DNA from: Gayadomonas joobiniege G7
GTDB taxonomy: Bacteria > Pseudomonadota > Gammaproteobacteria > Enterobacterales > Alteromonadaceae
Assembly (NCBI RefSeq): GCF_000300815.1
Contig: NZ_AMRX01000006.1
Coordinates: forward strand, 744,001-808,000
DNA: 64,000 nt
Reading direction: 5' to 3'
The position numbers were made by a program, and so were the translations under genes. The stretch's first letter is position 1. Every line of letters begins with the position of its first letter. Below are positions 19,501-28,164 of this stretch, piece after piece. A model generated the notes under the pieces. The model did no database searches. It had not been told where the DNA came from and saw only the letters and a list, made by a program, of their open reading frames with translations.

Positions 19501-19896
19501 ATTCCATTAATGCAAAATTTTGCATTACTTGAGAAAAATATCGACAAAAAAAATGAAAACGAAATAAAACGCCTGTCAAAACTATGCTGTGAACAGATTA
19601 CTTCGATTAAACAGGAAATAGATAACTATTTTAATGCGAAAAATGAGCAGCAAGGCTCAGTAAAGTCAACAATTGATTTCAAATCTTTGCTACCCTTAAT
19701 AGCTGAAATAGAGGCGTTAATAGAACAAAACGGTTTTGACGACGGGCTAGTTGATAAACTTGCAAATGCATCTAGTGATCCAGATGTTAATCAGTTCTGC
19801 GAACTCATAATTGAACAAATAAACGATTTTGAATTTGAAGCCGCACAATCAACAGTTGAACAATTAAAAAGCTATTTAGCCGGGAACCAACAGTGA
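16576..19896 (+). CDS. MHYT-PAS hybrid sensor histidine kinase with REC and Hpt domains
   Basis: The 1106-residue inner-membrane phosphorelay kinase begins with a seven-helix MHYT sensor. Its three motifs are visible as SMHFIGM, TMHYLGMAAM and GMHYTGMAA; MHYT domains are proposed to bind a metal and sense O2, CO or NO. Two PAS domains follow (about 265-385 and 390-510), then HisKA with phospho-His542 in NMSHEIRTP. The HATPase carries RDTGIGM and GGTGLG. A receiver follows with acidic pair D780-D781 and phospho-Asp825 (LMDLQMP), then an Hpt domain with His964 (LVHTLKGLSGN). The order His-Asp-His is a full internal phosphorelay. Its stop overlaps the GTG start of an HD-GYP response regulator, the probable output. 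Confidence 0.93.
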   Translation: MQFIFDLFNIPVNSLLTDGSYNPWLVILSLFVAIIASYISLKVSELAAQDEQASLRHGGLMAGALALGGGVWSMHFIGMTAFTLCTPVSYHWGLTIASMIPSLLASWCALFLINQKNIDTLSLLVGGVLVGSGIGTMHYLGMAAMEMAPLLRYDLGIFLLSILVAVVLAVLSLWIKFGLKKSTYIQLSNFQLTCLSAIIMGLAISGMHYTGMAAARFVLPPGLELSQQNQEISLYLGLTTGGLTLIIISLVMSINYMLRYRESSRLATENATRIEAIMDTAIDGILTMDANGVIVSANRATATLFGWQAEDLVGNSISKVLTKEIKSEFLLQLNAGQNHFIGRSREIPVKNKTGQTVYVRVAVGKVKVRDRHLFVAFVSDLSERVKMEQAIRESESKFRSLISNIPGIAFRCIDNDQWPMIYISDAVEQITGYPARDFQLPNPKISFKDLIHPFDREKIKLSEDNAGRYLCEYRIINRDGKVRWLHEQGSRSRDPDTLELCLDGFIMDITERKYMEAELIEAKETAESAAEARAAFTANMSHEIRTPMNAIIGFSDILLETDLSKEQNRQLKTINQSAKSLLHLLNDILDSAKLDKGKFELDIRDFYLIEEVDAVISTLYIEAKRKNIRLAAQIANDLPSCYRGDPDRLRQVLTNIVGNAIKFTHKGSVNISVNKKGEGVLIQVRDTGIGMDNQQINSIFNAYSQADASISRKYGGTGLGTTISQKLIQLMGGEISVESELGKGSCFSIYIPLTESDSCAISRVNESKIELPPLKILIVDDIQQNLDLLKVILKRQGHTCILARDGEQAIVRMKNDSGIDVVLMDLQMPIKDGLTATAERREYELQNNLPQIPIIALTASVLAEDQKQAEQAGMNGFANKPVDANQLSNEIARVLGITTSTLREHEDLEFEQLINETKGVSLWGDKNAYFTEIQRFLTQHPTNSEKFYQLLDDHDWVQLKRLVHTLKGLSGNLALIPLMQNFALLEKNIDKKNENEIKRLSKLCCEQITSIKQEIDNYFNAKNEQQGSVKSTIDFKSLLPLIAEIEALIEQNGFDDGLVDKLANASSDPDVNQFCELIIEQINDFEFEAAQSTVEQLKSYLAGNQQ

Positions 19897-20888
19897 CAAA
19901 TGCAACTTCGGGCAAAGAAAAAATATTAATCGTTGACGATGAACCCGCAAACTTAAGAGTGTTAAAAAACATCTTACAAGGGCCGTACCAGTTGAGCTTT
20001 GCAAAAAACGGTGCTGATGCCTTAAAGTTAATTAAAAAAGATTTACCCGATTTGATATTGCTGGATATTATGATGCCAAATATGTCAGGTATCGAAGTAT
20101 GCAAACGCTTGAAAGCAGATGAAACAACACGCATGATCCCTGTGATATTCGTTTCGGCGTTGGGTGAAGAAGAAGACGAGGCAACAGGTTTTGCCGTTGG
20201 GGCCGTTGATTACATCAGTAAACCTGTCTCTCCAACGTTAGTACGAGCCAGAGTTAAAAACCACTTGTCTTTAGTGAATGCCGCTGAACTTAAACGCACT
20301 CGTATGCAGGTTATTCAAGTGCTGGGCCGGGCCGCCGAGTACAAAGATAATGAAACCGGCATGCATGTTATTCGGATGAGCCACTACTCAAAAATATTGG
20401 CAATAGCTTATGGATTTACAGAGCAAGCAGCCGAGCAGCTTATGCATGCAGCACCTATGCATGATATTGGCAAAATTGGCATTCCTGACAGCATTATGCA
20501 AAAACCGGGGCGTTTAACCGATGAAGAATTTAAAATTATGCAGCAACATCCAGAAATTGGCGCTGAGATCTTAGGTGACTGCGATTCTGATCTACTTCGC
20601 CTAGCACGGACCATTGCCCTTACCCACCATGAAAAATGGGATGGCAGCGGTTACCCCAATCGGCTTGCAGGCGAAGCCATTCCTATTGAAGGCCGTATTG
20701 TGGCGTTAGCAGATGTATTTGATGCGTTAACCAGTAAACGACCTTATAAAGACGCTTGGTCTGTTGAAAAAACCATGGCGCTCATTCACGAGCAAAAAGG
20801 TCTACATTTTGATCCCGAATTGGTCGACTTGTTGACAGAAAACCTTGATAAAATTTTAGCAATTAAAGCCCAATGGCAAGAAAGCTAA
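19893..20888 (+). CDS. Response regulator with HD-GYP (c-di-GMP phosphodiesterase) domain
   Basis: This 331-residue protein starts at GTG 19893, overlapping the upstream kinase by four bases (GTGA). A CheY-like receiver (ILIVDDEPANLRVL) has phospho-Asp58 in LLDIMMP. The HD-GYP domain has the His190-Asp191 pair in HDIGKIGIP, then HPEIGAEIL, HHEKWDGSGYP with GYP at 253-255, and ALADVFDALTSKRPYK. All the metal and signature residues expected for an active c-di-GMP/pGpG phosphodiesterase are present. Translational coupling to the MHYT kinase suggests that sensing by the kinase lowers c-di-GMP, affecting motility or biofilm (inference). Confidence 0.93.
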   Translation: MTNATSGKEKILIVDDEPANLRVLKNILQGPYQLSFAKNGADALKLIKKDLPDLILLDIMMPNMSGIEVCKRLKADETTRMIPVIFVSALGEEEDEATGFAVGAVDYISKPVSPTLVRARVKNHLSLVNAAELKRTRMQVIQVLGRAAEYKDNETGMHVIRMSHYSKILAIAYGFTEQAAEQLMHAAPMHDIGKIGIPDSIMQKPGRLTDEEFKIMQQHPEIGAEILGDCDSDLLRLARTIALTHHEKWDGSGYPNRLAGEAIPIEGRIVALADVFDALTSKRPYKDAWSVEKTMALIHEQKGLHFDPELVDLLTENLDKILAIKAQWQES

Positions 20889-20919
20889 ATAAACCCCAAA
20901 ATAAATACATGGACATCCA

Positions 20920-21840
20920 GTGACTGCTCATTTTATTGCCGCCATTAACGTTAGTGGCCCCGTATTAATCATACTTTTATTAGGTATCTTTTTCAGGCGG
21001 TTGAATTTATTGGACGGGCCTTTTATTGCCAGTGGTAATAAATTAGTTTTTAAAGTTGCCCTGCCCTCACTGCTGTTTTTAAGCACCGCGCAAGGCTCGA
21101 TAAAAGAAAACCTAAATTTACCACTAATTGCATACGCGGTTGTAACCACATTGCTGTCTGTGCTCGCGGTATGGCTGCTTTATTTTAGAACGCAAGACTC
21201 CGGCAAACGAGCCGTGTTAACTCAATGTGCTTTTCGCGGCAACATGGGTATTGTTGGTTTAGCATTGTGTGTGAATGCTTTTGGTCAAAATATTCTACCG
21301 CATGCCGCTGTTTATGTTGCTGCATTGACCATTTTATATAATTTAATTGCAGTGGTTTTATTAACTGGCAAAGGCAATGGGGTATTGTCAAATATTTTAA
21401 AAAATCCACTTATCATCGCTATTGTGGCTGGCATTGCTTGGTCGTTAAGCGGTGTTGAGTTGCCAACTCTGGTATCGACTTCAGTTGGTTATTTGGCAAA
21501 ACTAACGCTCCCACTAGCCCTTTTGTGCATTGGTGCAACCTTAGACTGGCGCAGCTTCAAATCTAACCAGGCCGCTACGAGCTTAAATACTTTATTAAAA
21601 CTGATCGTACTACCTGGTTTGATCACTGCGGGAGGTTTTTGGCTGGGGTTCAGCGGCCATGACTTGGGCATATTATTTTTGATGATGGCATCACCAACAG
21701 CAGCAGCGGCTTATATTATGAGCAAACAAATGACTTCTCACGGCCAGCTCGCCGCAGAAATTGTTACCCTATCAACGCTGTTATGCCCGCTTAGCATTAC
21801 CTTAGGATTGATGTTGTTGAGTTATTTGCAGTTAATTTAA
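20920..21840 (+). CDS. AEC-family (auxin efflux carrier-like) transporter
   Basis: This 306-residue polytopic membrane protein has about ten hydrophobic helices. It carries AEC hallmarks: an N-terminal LLGIFFRRLNLLD, FRGNMGIVGLAL in the first half, and the second-half repeat ending in SPTAAAAYIMSKQM. Bacterial AEC proteins carry organic acids such as malate or malonate; the substrate is not predictable here. The start is GTG at 20920, 31 bases after the HD-GYP gene. Its 3' end overlaps the convergent small zinc-ribbon gene by four bases. Confidence 0.85.
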   Translation: MTAHFIAAINVSGPVLIILLLGIFFRRLNLLDGPFIASGNKLVFKVALPSLLFLSTAQGSIKENLNLPLIAYAVVTTLLSVLAVWLLYFRTQDSGKRAVLTQCAFRGNMGIVGLALCVNAFGQNILPHAAVYVAALTILYNLIAVVLLTGKGNGVLSNILKNPLIIAIVAGIAWSLSGVELPTLVSTSVGYLAKLTLPLALLCIGATLDWRSFKSNQAATSLNTLLKLIVLPGLITAGGFWLGFSGHDLGILFLMMASPTAAAAYIMSKQMTSHGQLAAEIVTLSTLLCPLSITLGLMLLSYLQLI

Positions 21841-22034
21841 AAGGTTTGGTTTTCGGAGCGCACCCTAATTTCCAGCTGATCTTGCTCGTTTGCAACCACT
21901 GCAACGACCATAGGCTGACAACACACTTGGCAGTCTTCGGTATATTCGTCACCAACCTCTTGCTCATCGACTAACAAGGAGATGGGCTCTCCACAGTATG
22001 GACAATAGATCAGTGTTTCTTGTAAGTCTTGCAT
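21837..22034 (-). CDS. Small CPXCG-motif cysteine-rich protein
   Basis: This 65-residue protein has CPYCG near the N-terminus and CQVCC in the middle, four cysteines arranged as a zinc ribbon. It belongs to the conserved CPXCG-motif family found across gammaproteobacteria, whose function is unknown. Codon use and a conserved acidic middle (DEQEVGDEYTEDC) support a real gene. It starts upstream of the purL terminator on the same strand and ends in a four-base overlap with the AEC transporter. Confidence 0.85.
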   Translation of the reverse strand: MQDLQETLIYCPYCGEPISLLVDEQEVGDEYTEDCQVCCQPMVVAVVANEQDQLEIRVRSENQTF

Positions 22035-22115
22035 CTGTGCGCTCCTGTACCTTATGTTTTACAACTGTTTAAAGTACTTACGAAGCACGGGCACTGGTGG
22101 ATTAGAAGCTTAACA

Positions 22116-22141
22116 AAAAAGGCTGCACAAGCAGCCTTTTT
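22116..22141 (-). terminator. Terminator downstream of purL
   Basis: AAAAAGGCTGC (22116-22126) and GCAGCCTTTTT (22131-22141) form a perfect stem with a four-base ACAA loop, with T-runs on both strands. It lies 20 bases after the purL stop and before the small CPXCG gene. Confidence 0.88.
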
Positions 22142-22161
22142 AAGTTGATAAAAGCGTTAAC

Positions 22162-25100
22162 TTAACCAGTAAACACTCTTGCATTACGGAACATTCTTAC
22201 CCAAGGACTATCTTCTAACCAATCGTCGGGATGGTATGAGTTACTTACACTTCTGAATACACGCTCTGGGTGTGGCATCATTACGGTCACGCGGCCGTCT
22301 GTGCTGGCTAACGAGGTAATACCGGCTGGCGAGCCATTTGGGTTAGCCGGATAATCTGTTGTCACTTGACCATAGTTATTTACATAACGCAGTGCGACTG
22401 TGCCAGAAGCTTCAGCTTTAGCTAGCGTTTCAGCTGACGAAAATTCAGCACGACCTTCACCATGAGATACCGCAATCCCCATACGTGAGCCTTCCATACC
22501 AGCAAATAACACTGAGTTAGATTTTTGTACTTCAACCATGCTAAAACGTGCTTCAAAACGCTCTGAGTGGTTGCGAACAAAACGTGGCCAATGATCAGCA
22601 CCAGGGATCAGCTCTTTTAACGTGCTTAACATTTGACAACCATTACAAACACCTAATGCAAAGGTATTTTCACGGTTGAAGAATTTTTCAAATTCATCTC
22701 GTGCTCGAGCATTAAACAAAATTGATTTTGCCCAGCCTTCACCTGCGCCTAGTACGTCACCATAAGAAAAACCACCACAAGCAACTAAACCAGCAAACTC
22801 ATCTAACTGAATACGGCCGGATAAAATATCACTCATATGAACGTCTCTTGGCTCAAAACCAGCGCGATCAAACGCAGCGGCCATCTCTACGTGCGAGTTA
22901 ACACCCTGCTCTCGTAAAATTGCCATTTTAGGTTGTAAACCTTTCGCAATATAAGGTGCTGCAACGTCTTCGTTAATATCAAAGGTTAACTTAGGCTGCA
23001 TCCCAGGATCGCCTGCATCGGCTTTAGCCGCATACTCTTGCTCGGCACATTCTGGATTATCGCGCAATGATTGCATTTTAAGGGTAGTTTCTGCCCATGC
23101 TTGTCGCAACGAAACTCGGCTTTCATTGAAAACCAGCTTATCACCAAAACGGAAACAAACTTGATCATCACTCGTCGGTTGGCCAATAACAAAACTTAAG
23201 TCGGCTAAGTTATGTTCGGCTAACAAAGCTTTCACGGCTTCTAAATCATCGTTTTTAACTTGAATAACACCGCCTAGCTCTTCTGCAAACAAAACATTCA
23301 ACGCGTTGTCACCCAACTCGCTCACATCTGCATACAAGCCAGTTTTGCCCGCAAATGCCATTTCAGCTAAGGTGGTAAATAACCCACCATCCGAGCGGTC
23401 GTGATAGGCCAATAACTTACCGTCGTTTAATAAAGCTTGCACGGCATTAAAATAGTTTTTAAGTAATTCAGGGCTATCTAAATCTGGCCCTTGATCACCT
23501 AACTGTTGGTACACCTGAGTTAAACACGAAGCACCAATACGGTTTTGTTTATTCCCAAGGTCAATCAGTATTAAGCTGCTATCACCTTTGTCGGTACGAA
23601 TTTGCGGAGTGACTGTTTTTCGAACGTCTTCAACGCGTGCAAACGAAGTGATAATTAAAGATAAAGGTGCTGTAACGCTTTTTTCTTCGCCATCTTGGTT
23701 CCAAGCCGTTTTCATCGACATAGAATCTTTACCCACTGGGATGGTTAATCCAAGTGCTGGGCACAACTCTTCACCAACCGCTTTTACCGCTTCGTAAAGA
23801 CCTGCATCTTCCCCCGGGTGACCAGCTGCTGACATCCAGTTAGCAGATAATTTAATGCGCTTTAAATCGCCTATGTTGGCGGCCGCAATATTGGTAATGC
23901 TTTCAGCTACGGCAACGCGAGCTGATGCAGCAAAGTCTAATAAAGCTAATGGCGTGCGCTCACCGACAGCCATAGCCTCACCATGATAGGTATCTAACGC
24001 GGCCGTGGTGACAGCTACGTCTGAAACAGGTACCTGCCAAGGCCCAACCATTTGGTCTCGTGCAACCATACCGGTAACCGAGCGATCGCCTATGGTAATT
24101 AAAAAGGTTTTTTCAGCAACTGTTGGTAATCGCAAAACACGATAGCCTGCTTCCGTGATATCAGCGCTTAATTGCATACCGTCGGCGCTGCGTGTGGCTG
24201 ATTGCACATCTTTATGCATTTTGGGCGCTTTGCCTAATAAAACTTCAAGTGGTAAATCAATCGGCTGATTATCAAAATGGCTGTCATACAAGGATAAGTG
24301 CTGTTCAGAAGTAGCTTCACCTATCACAGCATACAAGGCCCGTTCGCGTTCACAAATGGCGGCAAAGATATCAAGTTTGTCGGCCGCAACTGCTAAAACA
24401 TAACGTTCTTGTGATTCATTACACCAAATCTCTAATGGTGACATGCCAGGTTCATCGTTGGGCACGTCGCGCAAGTTAAAGCGACCACCACGGCCGCCGT
24501 CGTTAACCAGTTCAGGCATGGCATTAGATAAACCACCAGCGCCAACATCATGGATAAACGCAATGGGGTTTTCATCACCCATTTGCCAACATTTATCAAT
24601 AACTTCTTGACAGCGACGCTCCATTTCTGGGTTTTCGCGCTGCACTGAGGCAAAATCCAGATCTTCACTAGATTGACCAGACGCCATTGAAGAAGCCGCA
24701 CCACCGCCTAAACCAATGTTCATGGCTGGGCCGCCTAAAACAATTAACTTAGCACCGACTGGAATTTCGCCTTTTTCAACGTGAGACTGACGAATATTTC
24801 CTAAACCACCCGCTAACATAATAGGTTTGTGGTAACCTCGAACTTCGCGGCCATTAAAGCTATTCACTTCGGCTTCATAAGTTCTAAAATAACCTAACAG
24901 TGCAGGTCGACCAAATTCGTTGTTAAAAGCAGCACCACCCAGAGGCGCTTCAAGCATTATGTCTAAAGCACTAACGATGCGCTCTGGACGGCCATAGTTA
25001 ATTTCCCACGGCTGAGTAAAATCAGGAATGTTTAAGTTAGATACAGTAAAACCAACCATGCCGGCTTTTGGTTTAGAACCGCGGCCAGTTGCACCCTCGT

Positions 25101-26052
25101 CACGAATTTCACCACCAGAGCCAGTTGCTGCCCCCGGGTAAGGCGAAATTGCTGTTGGGTGGTTATGAGTTTCTACTTTCATCAAGATTGCAATATCTTC
25201 TTGATGATAATCATAAATACCAGTTGCTGGATCGGCAAAATAACGCCCAGCGAAAGAACCATCCATGACTGCGGCATTATCTTTGTATGCTGATTGCACA
25301 TAATCAGGCGTGGTTTCGTAAGTATTTTTAATCATTTTGAACAGTGACTTGGGCTGAGCCTCACCATCAATGGTCCAATCTGCATTAAAAATTTTGTGGC
25401 GACAATGTTCTGAGTTTGCCTGCGCAAACATATAAAGTTCAATGTCGTTTGGATTACGGTTTAAGCGTTGGAAATTTTCAACTAAATAGTCAATTTCATC
25501 ATCAGCTAACGCTAAGCCCATGGTTGTATTTGCGTTTACCAGCGCTTCGCGTCCCCCACCTAAGATGTCAACAGAACGCAGAGGCGCTGGCTGAGCTTTT
25601 TCAAAGAGTGCTTCTGCTTGAGCCATTTCGCTATAAACCACTTCAACCATGCGATCATGGATAAGGCTTTTTAATTGATTAATGTCATCTTCGCTTAATG
25701 ATTGCTCAGCTTCAATATAATAAGCGATGCCTCGCTCAATACGATTGACTTGAGTTAAACCACAATTATGAGCGATATCAGTTGCTTTAGACGCCCAAGG
25801 TGAAATAGTGCCAGGTCGCGGAATCACTAGTTGCAATATGCCTTTAGGCTCATGTTCTGGAATGGTTGGGCCATACTGTAACAGCCGACTAAGCGTGTTT
25901 TGTTCATGCTCTGATAAAGCATCTGACAAATCAACAAAATGCATATATTCAGCATAAATAGCGCTGATATTTAAATTAAGTTGATGACAACCAGCCAGTA
26001 ATTTACTGACTCGAAATTCAGAAAGTGCGGGAGCGCCTCGCAAGATTTCCAT
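22162..26052 (-). CDS. purL: Phosphoribosylformylglycinamidine synthase (FGAM synthetase), large single-chain form
   Basis: PurL converts FGAR, glutamine and ATP to FGAM in step four of purine synthesis. The protein is about 1296 residues, the gammaproteobacterial fused form (E. coli is about 1295). The ATG at 26052 is preferred over an in-frame GTG at 26064 because AGGTGA lies nine bases before it and the protein then begins [11 protein letters not shown] as in homologues. The synthetase half carries [21 protein letters not shown]. The C-terminal glutaminase has its nucleophile Cys1136 in GVCNGCQML and a late HPERVFR. It is divergent from mltF, an arrangement shared with enterobacteria. Confidence 0.97.
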   Translation of the reverse strand: MEILRGAPALSEFRVSKLLAGCHQLNLNISAIYAEYMHFVDLSDALSEHEQNTLSRLLQYGPTIPEHEPKGILQLVIPRPGTISPWASKATDIAHNCGLTQVNRIERGIAYYIEAEQSLSEDDINQLKSLIHDRMVEVVYSEMAQAEALFEKAQPAPLRSVDILGGGREALVNANTTMGLALADDEIDYLVENFQRLNRNPNDIELYMFAQANSEHCRHKIFNADWTIDGEAQPKSLFKMIKNTYETTPDYVQSAYKDNAAVMDGSFAGRYFADPATGIYDYHQEDIAILMKVETHNHPTAISPYPGAATGSGGEIRDEGATGRGSKPKAGMVGFTVSNLNIPDFTQPWEINYGRPERIVSALDIMLEAPLGGAAFNNEFGRPALLGYFRTYEAEVNSFNGREVRGYHKPIMLAGGLGNIRQSHVEKGEIPVGAKLIVLGGPAMNIGLGGGAASSMASGQSSEDLDFASVQRENPEMERRCQEVIDKCWQMGDENPIAFIHDVGAGGLSNAMPELVNDGGRGGRFNLRDVPNDEPGMSPLEIWCNESQERYVLAVAADKLDIFAAICERERALYAVIGEATSEQHLSLYDSHFDNQPIDLPLEVLLGKAPKMHKDVQSATRSADGMQLSADITEAGYRVLRLPTVAEKTFLITIGDRSVTGMVARDQMVGPWQVPVSDVAVTTAALDTYHGEAMAVGERTPLALLDFAASARVAVAESITNIAAANIGDLKRIKLSANWMSAAGHPGEDAGLYEAVKAVGEELCPALGLTIPVGKDSMSMKTAWNQDGEEKSVTAPLSLIITSFARVEDVRKTVTPQIRTDKGDSSLILIDLGNKQNRIGASCLTQVYQQLGDQGPDLDSPELLKNYFNAVQALLNDGKLLAYHDRSDGGLFTTLAEMAFAGKTGLYADVSELGDNALNVLFAEELGGVIQVKNDDLEAVKALLAEHNLADLSFVIGQPTSDDQVCFRFGDKLVFNESRVSLRQAWAETTLKMQSLRDNPECAEQEYAAKADAGDPGMQPKLTFDINEDVAAPYIAKGLQPKMAILREQGVNSHVEMAAAFDRAGFEPRDVHMSDILSGRIQLDEFAGLVACGGFSYGDVLGAGEGWAKSILFNARARDEFEKFFNRENTFALGVCNGCQMLSTLKELIPGADHWPRFVRNHSERFEARFSMVEVQKSNSVLFAGMEGSRMGIAVSHGEGRAEFSSAETLAKAEASGTVALRYVNNYGQVTTDYPANPNGSPAGITSLASTDGRVTVMMPHPERVFRSVSNSYHPDDWLEDSPWVRMFRNARVFTG

Positions 26053-26198
26053 AAGCCGTTTCACCTGAAAAACTAAATAGGATGGGTTTAAAGCCGCATA
26101 GTATACTCAAAATCGCAAAATATGCGAGCAACAAAGAATTGACCCATGCTACTGCATTCAGCTAACCTAAGTTATCGTTTTGCATAACAATACCTCAG

Positions 26199-27557
26199 AT
26201 GCCGAAAAAAAACTCACAACACTGGTGTTTAGTGCTTGTTTTAAGCTGCTTATTGGCAGCTTGTTTTAATAATTATTCAGACAAAACACAGATCGAAAAA
26301 ATTAAACAAGCTGGCGTGCTGAAAGTAGGCACAATCTACGGCTCATCAACCTATTATCTAGCGGCAGATGGGGCAGCTGGTTTTGAATATGAGCTTGCCA
26401 AAGCCTTTGCTGACAGGCTTGAGGTTAAATTAGAAGTTACCCCTGTTTACGACTTACACGAATTATTTGACCTATTAGATAACCACAAAGTAGACGTACT
26501 CGCAGCCGGTATTACCGCCAGTGAACAGCGTAAAAACCGTTATCGATTCGCACCGGCCTATCAAAACATTAGTGAGAAGCTAGTTTATAAACAAGGTGCT
26601 GAACGGCCAAGAGACTGGTCTGATTTATCTGGCAATCTGATTGTGACCGAAAAAAGCAGTCACCTTAATTTATTAAAAAAAATGGCTCCTGATACCCTAA
26701 ATTGGTCAGAAACCAGTAATAAAGACAGCGAAGAGCTTATCCAAATGGTTTTGAACGGTGAACTGGATTACACCATAGTCGATTCAAATTTACTCGCTGT
26801 TAACCGCCGCATTTACCCTGAGCTGGCGATAGGCTTTACCATCAGAGACGAGCAGCAACAAGCCTGGGCATTTAATAAAGCACCAGATGATAGTTTATAT
26901 GCTGAACTGATACGATTTTTTGGCGAATACAGAAGTTCAGGGAAGTACGCGCATCTGGAAGACAAGTATTTTGGCCACGTCCGTGACTTTGATTATGTGG
27001 ATACTCGGGTATTTATTCGAGCGATCGCCGATGTATTACCAAAATATCGCCCCTGGTTTGAGCAATATGCCGAAGAATATAATCTAGACTGGAAATTATT
27101 AGCGGCACAAAGCTATCAAGAAAGCCATTGGAACCCAAAAGCCAGATCACCAACGGGTGTCCGTGGTATTATGATGTTAACGCGGCCGACAGCAAAACAA
27201 ATGCAAGTCACTAACAGACTAGAACCGGAACAAAATATTCGTGGTGGAGCACGCTATTTATCTTCGTTACATCAGCGCATTCCTGCGCGCATCACTGAGC
27301 CGGATAGAACCTGGTTTGCGCTTGCTGCGTACAATATTGGCTTGGGTCATTTAGAAGACGCGCGGCGAATTGCTCAAGGCGCTGGCGCAGATCCAGATAA
27401 ATGGCATCAAGTTAAAAAATATTTGCCGTTGTTACAAAAAAAGCGTTATTACAAACATACTCGGTACGGATACGCGCGCGGCACAGAAGCCGTCAACTAT
27501 GTTGAAAACATTCGCCGCTACCATGACTCATTAGTGTGGTTTTTTGGCGGCCATTAA
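26199..27557 (+). CDS. mltF: Membrane-bound lytic murein transglycosylase F
   Basis: The 452-residue outer-membrane lipoprotein has lipobox LAAC at Cys22. An SBP_bac_3-type domain (about 45-265, GVLKVGTIYGSSTYY) is followed by an SLT lysozyme-like domain (about 280-450). The catalytic glutamate is Glu308 in AQSYQESHWNPKARSPTGVRGIMMLT; AAYNIGLGHL and GTEAVNYVENI are further SLT motifs. MltF cleaves the MurNAc-GlcNAc bond to form 1,6-anhydroMurNAc. In this family the N-terminal module regulates the catalytic one in response to muropeptides. Divergent to purL as in E. coli. Confidence 0.95.
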   Translation: MPKKNSQHWCLVLVLSCLLAACFNNYSDKTQIEKIKQAGVLKVGTIYGSSTYYLAADGAAGFEYELAKAFADRLEVKLEVTPVYDLHELFDLLDNHKVDVLAAGITASEQRKNRYRFAPAYQNISEKLVYKQGAERPRDWSDLSGNLIVTEKSSHLNLLKKMAPDTLNWSETSNKDSEELIQMVLNGELDYTIVDSNLLAVNRRIYPELAIGFTIRDEQQQAWAFNKAPDDSLYAELIRFFGEYRSSGKYAHLEDKYFGHVRDFDYVDTRVFIRAIADVLPKYRPWFEQYAEEYNLDWKLLAAQSYQESHWNPKARSPTGVRGIMMLTRPTAKQMQVTNRLEPEQNIRGGARYLSSLHQRIPARITEPDRTWFALAAYNIGLGHLEDARRIAQGAGADPDKWHQVKKYLPLLQKKRYYKHTRYGYARGTEAVNYVENIRRYHDSLVWFFGGH

Positions 27558-27645
27558 AAAAAACCAAAATCATAAAACTTTCATTTCACAGAACGGCGTT
27601 GGCAGGCTATTATTAACATACTGAATCACCTGTTCTGAAAACAGT

Positions 27646-28086
27646 ATGTGGATACGTGAAGCCTGCCGTAAGGATATTCCGGCATTAAAACTAATTCGTC
27701 AGCAACACTCTGATAATCCCCTGCCGACATCGAAAGCGATCCCGGACATTTGTTATCAAAATTACCTCACCCGTTATGGTAAAGGCTGGGTTGCCTGCGT
27801 TGATCATAAAATCACTGGCTATGTAATCAGCTCACGCAAAGAAAGCAGCATTTGGGCGCTTTTTATCGATAAAAAATTTCAACGTCAAGGCCAGGGTAGC
27901 TTGCTGCTAACAACAGCGGCTGACTGGTTGTATATTAATGGCGCTGATAAAATTTATCTAGCAACAGCCATTAACTCTGCAGCCGAACATTTTTACCAGC
28001 AACAAGGCTGGCAACGGGGTGATTTGCTCAATAACGGCCAAGTGACCTACTCAAAAATTAGGCATTGTTTTAAAAATACTGGTTGA
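27646..28086 (+). CDS. GNAT-family N-acetyltransferase
   Basis: This 146-residue single-domain acetyltransferase has the acetyl-CoA pyrophosphate loop FQRQGQGSLLL after the beta4 strand WALFIDKKF. The late HFYQQQGW motif is the usual GNAT C-terminal 'N..A..FYxxxGF' block. The acceptor substrate is unknown. It lies 88 bases after mltF. The first of two LexA boxes for recN overlaps its stop codon, so recN transcription starts right at its 3' end. Confidence 0.85.
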   Translation: MWIREACRKDIPALKLIRQQHSDNPLPTSKAIPDICYQNYLTRYGKGWVACVDHKITGYVISSRKESSIWALFIDKKFQRQGQGSLLLTTAADWLYINGADKIYLATAINSAAEHFYQQQGWQRGDLLNNGQVTYSKIRHCFKNTG

Positions 28087-28096
28087 CTATACAGTA
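28077..28096 (+). promoter_or_regulatory. LexA (SOS) box 1 upstream of recN
   Basis: The 20-base site runs TACTG-GTTGACTATA-CAGTA with perfect outer arms and the CTG-N10-CAG core of the gammaproteobacterial LexA operator. It contains the TTGACT that can serve as the recN -35 (28083-28088; -10 TTTAAT at 28106-28111, 17-base spacing), and it overlaps the stop codon of the acetyltransferase. Confidence 0.8.
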
Positions 28097-28110
28097 AAAG
28101 GCCGCTTTAA

Positions 28111-28130
28111 TACTGTATATTATATCAGTA
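28111..28130 (+). promoter_or_regulatory. LexA (SOS) box 2 upstream of recN
   Basis: TACTGTATATTATATCAGTA is close to the consensus LexA operator (CTG-N10-CAG with an AT-alternating centre). It begins at the -10 element of the proposed promoter, 34 bases after box 1 and 34 bases before the recN ATG. Two boxes imply tight SOS repression, as known for recN in enterobacteria. Confidence 0.9.
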
Positions 28131-28164
28131 TTAATTTTTGAGTTCCGATTGCGGAGGCCACCAA

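Noticed and set aside
26113-26127. Possible PurR operator upstream of purL (TCGCAAAATATGCGA)
   Set aside because: Five-base arms with a five-base centre match the PurR consensus poorly; chance in AT-rich DNA is likely.
28138-28164. TTG start for recN
   Set aside because: The ATG at 28165 has a better placed GGAGG and the family N-terminus, and the TTG would lie just after LexA box 2.
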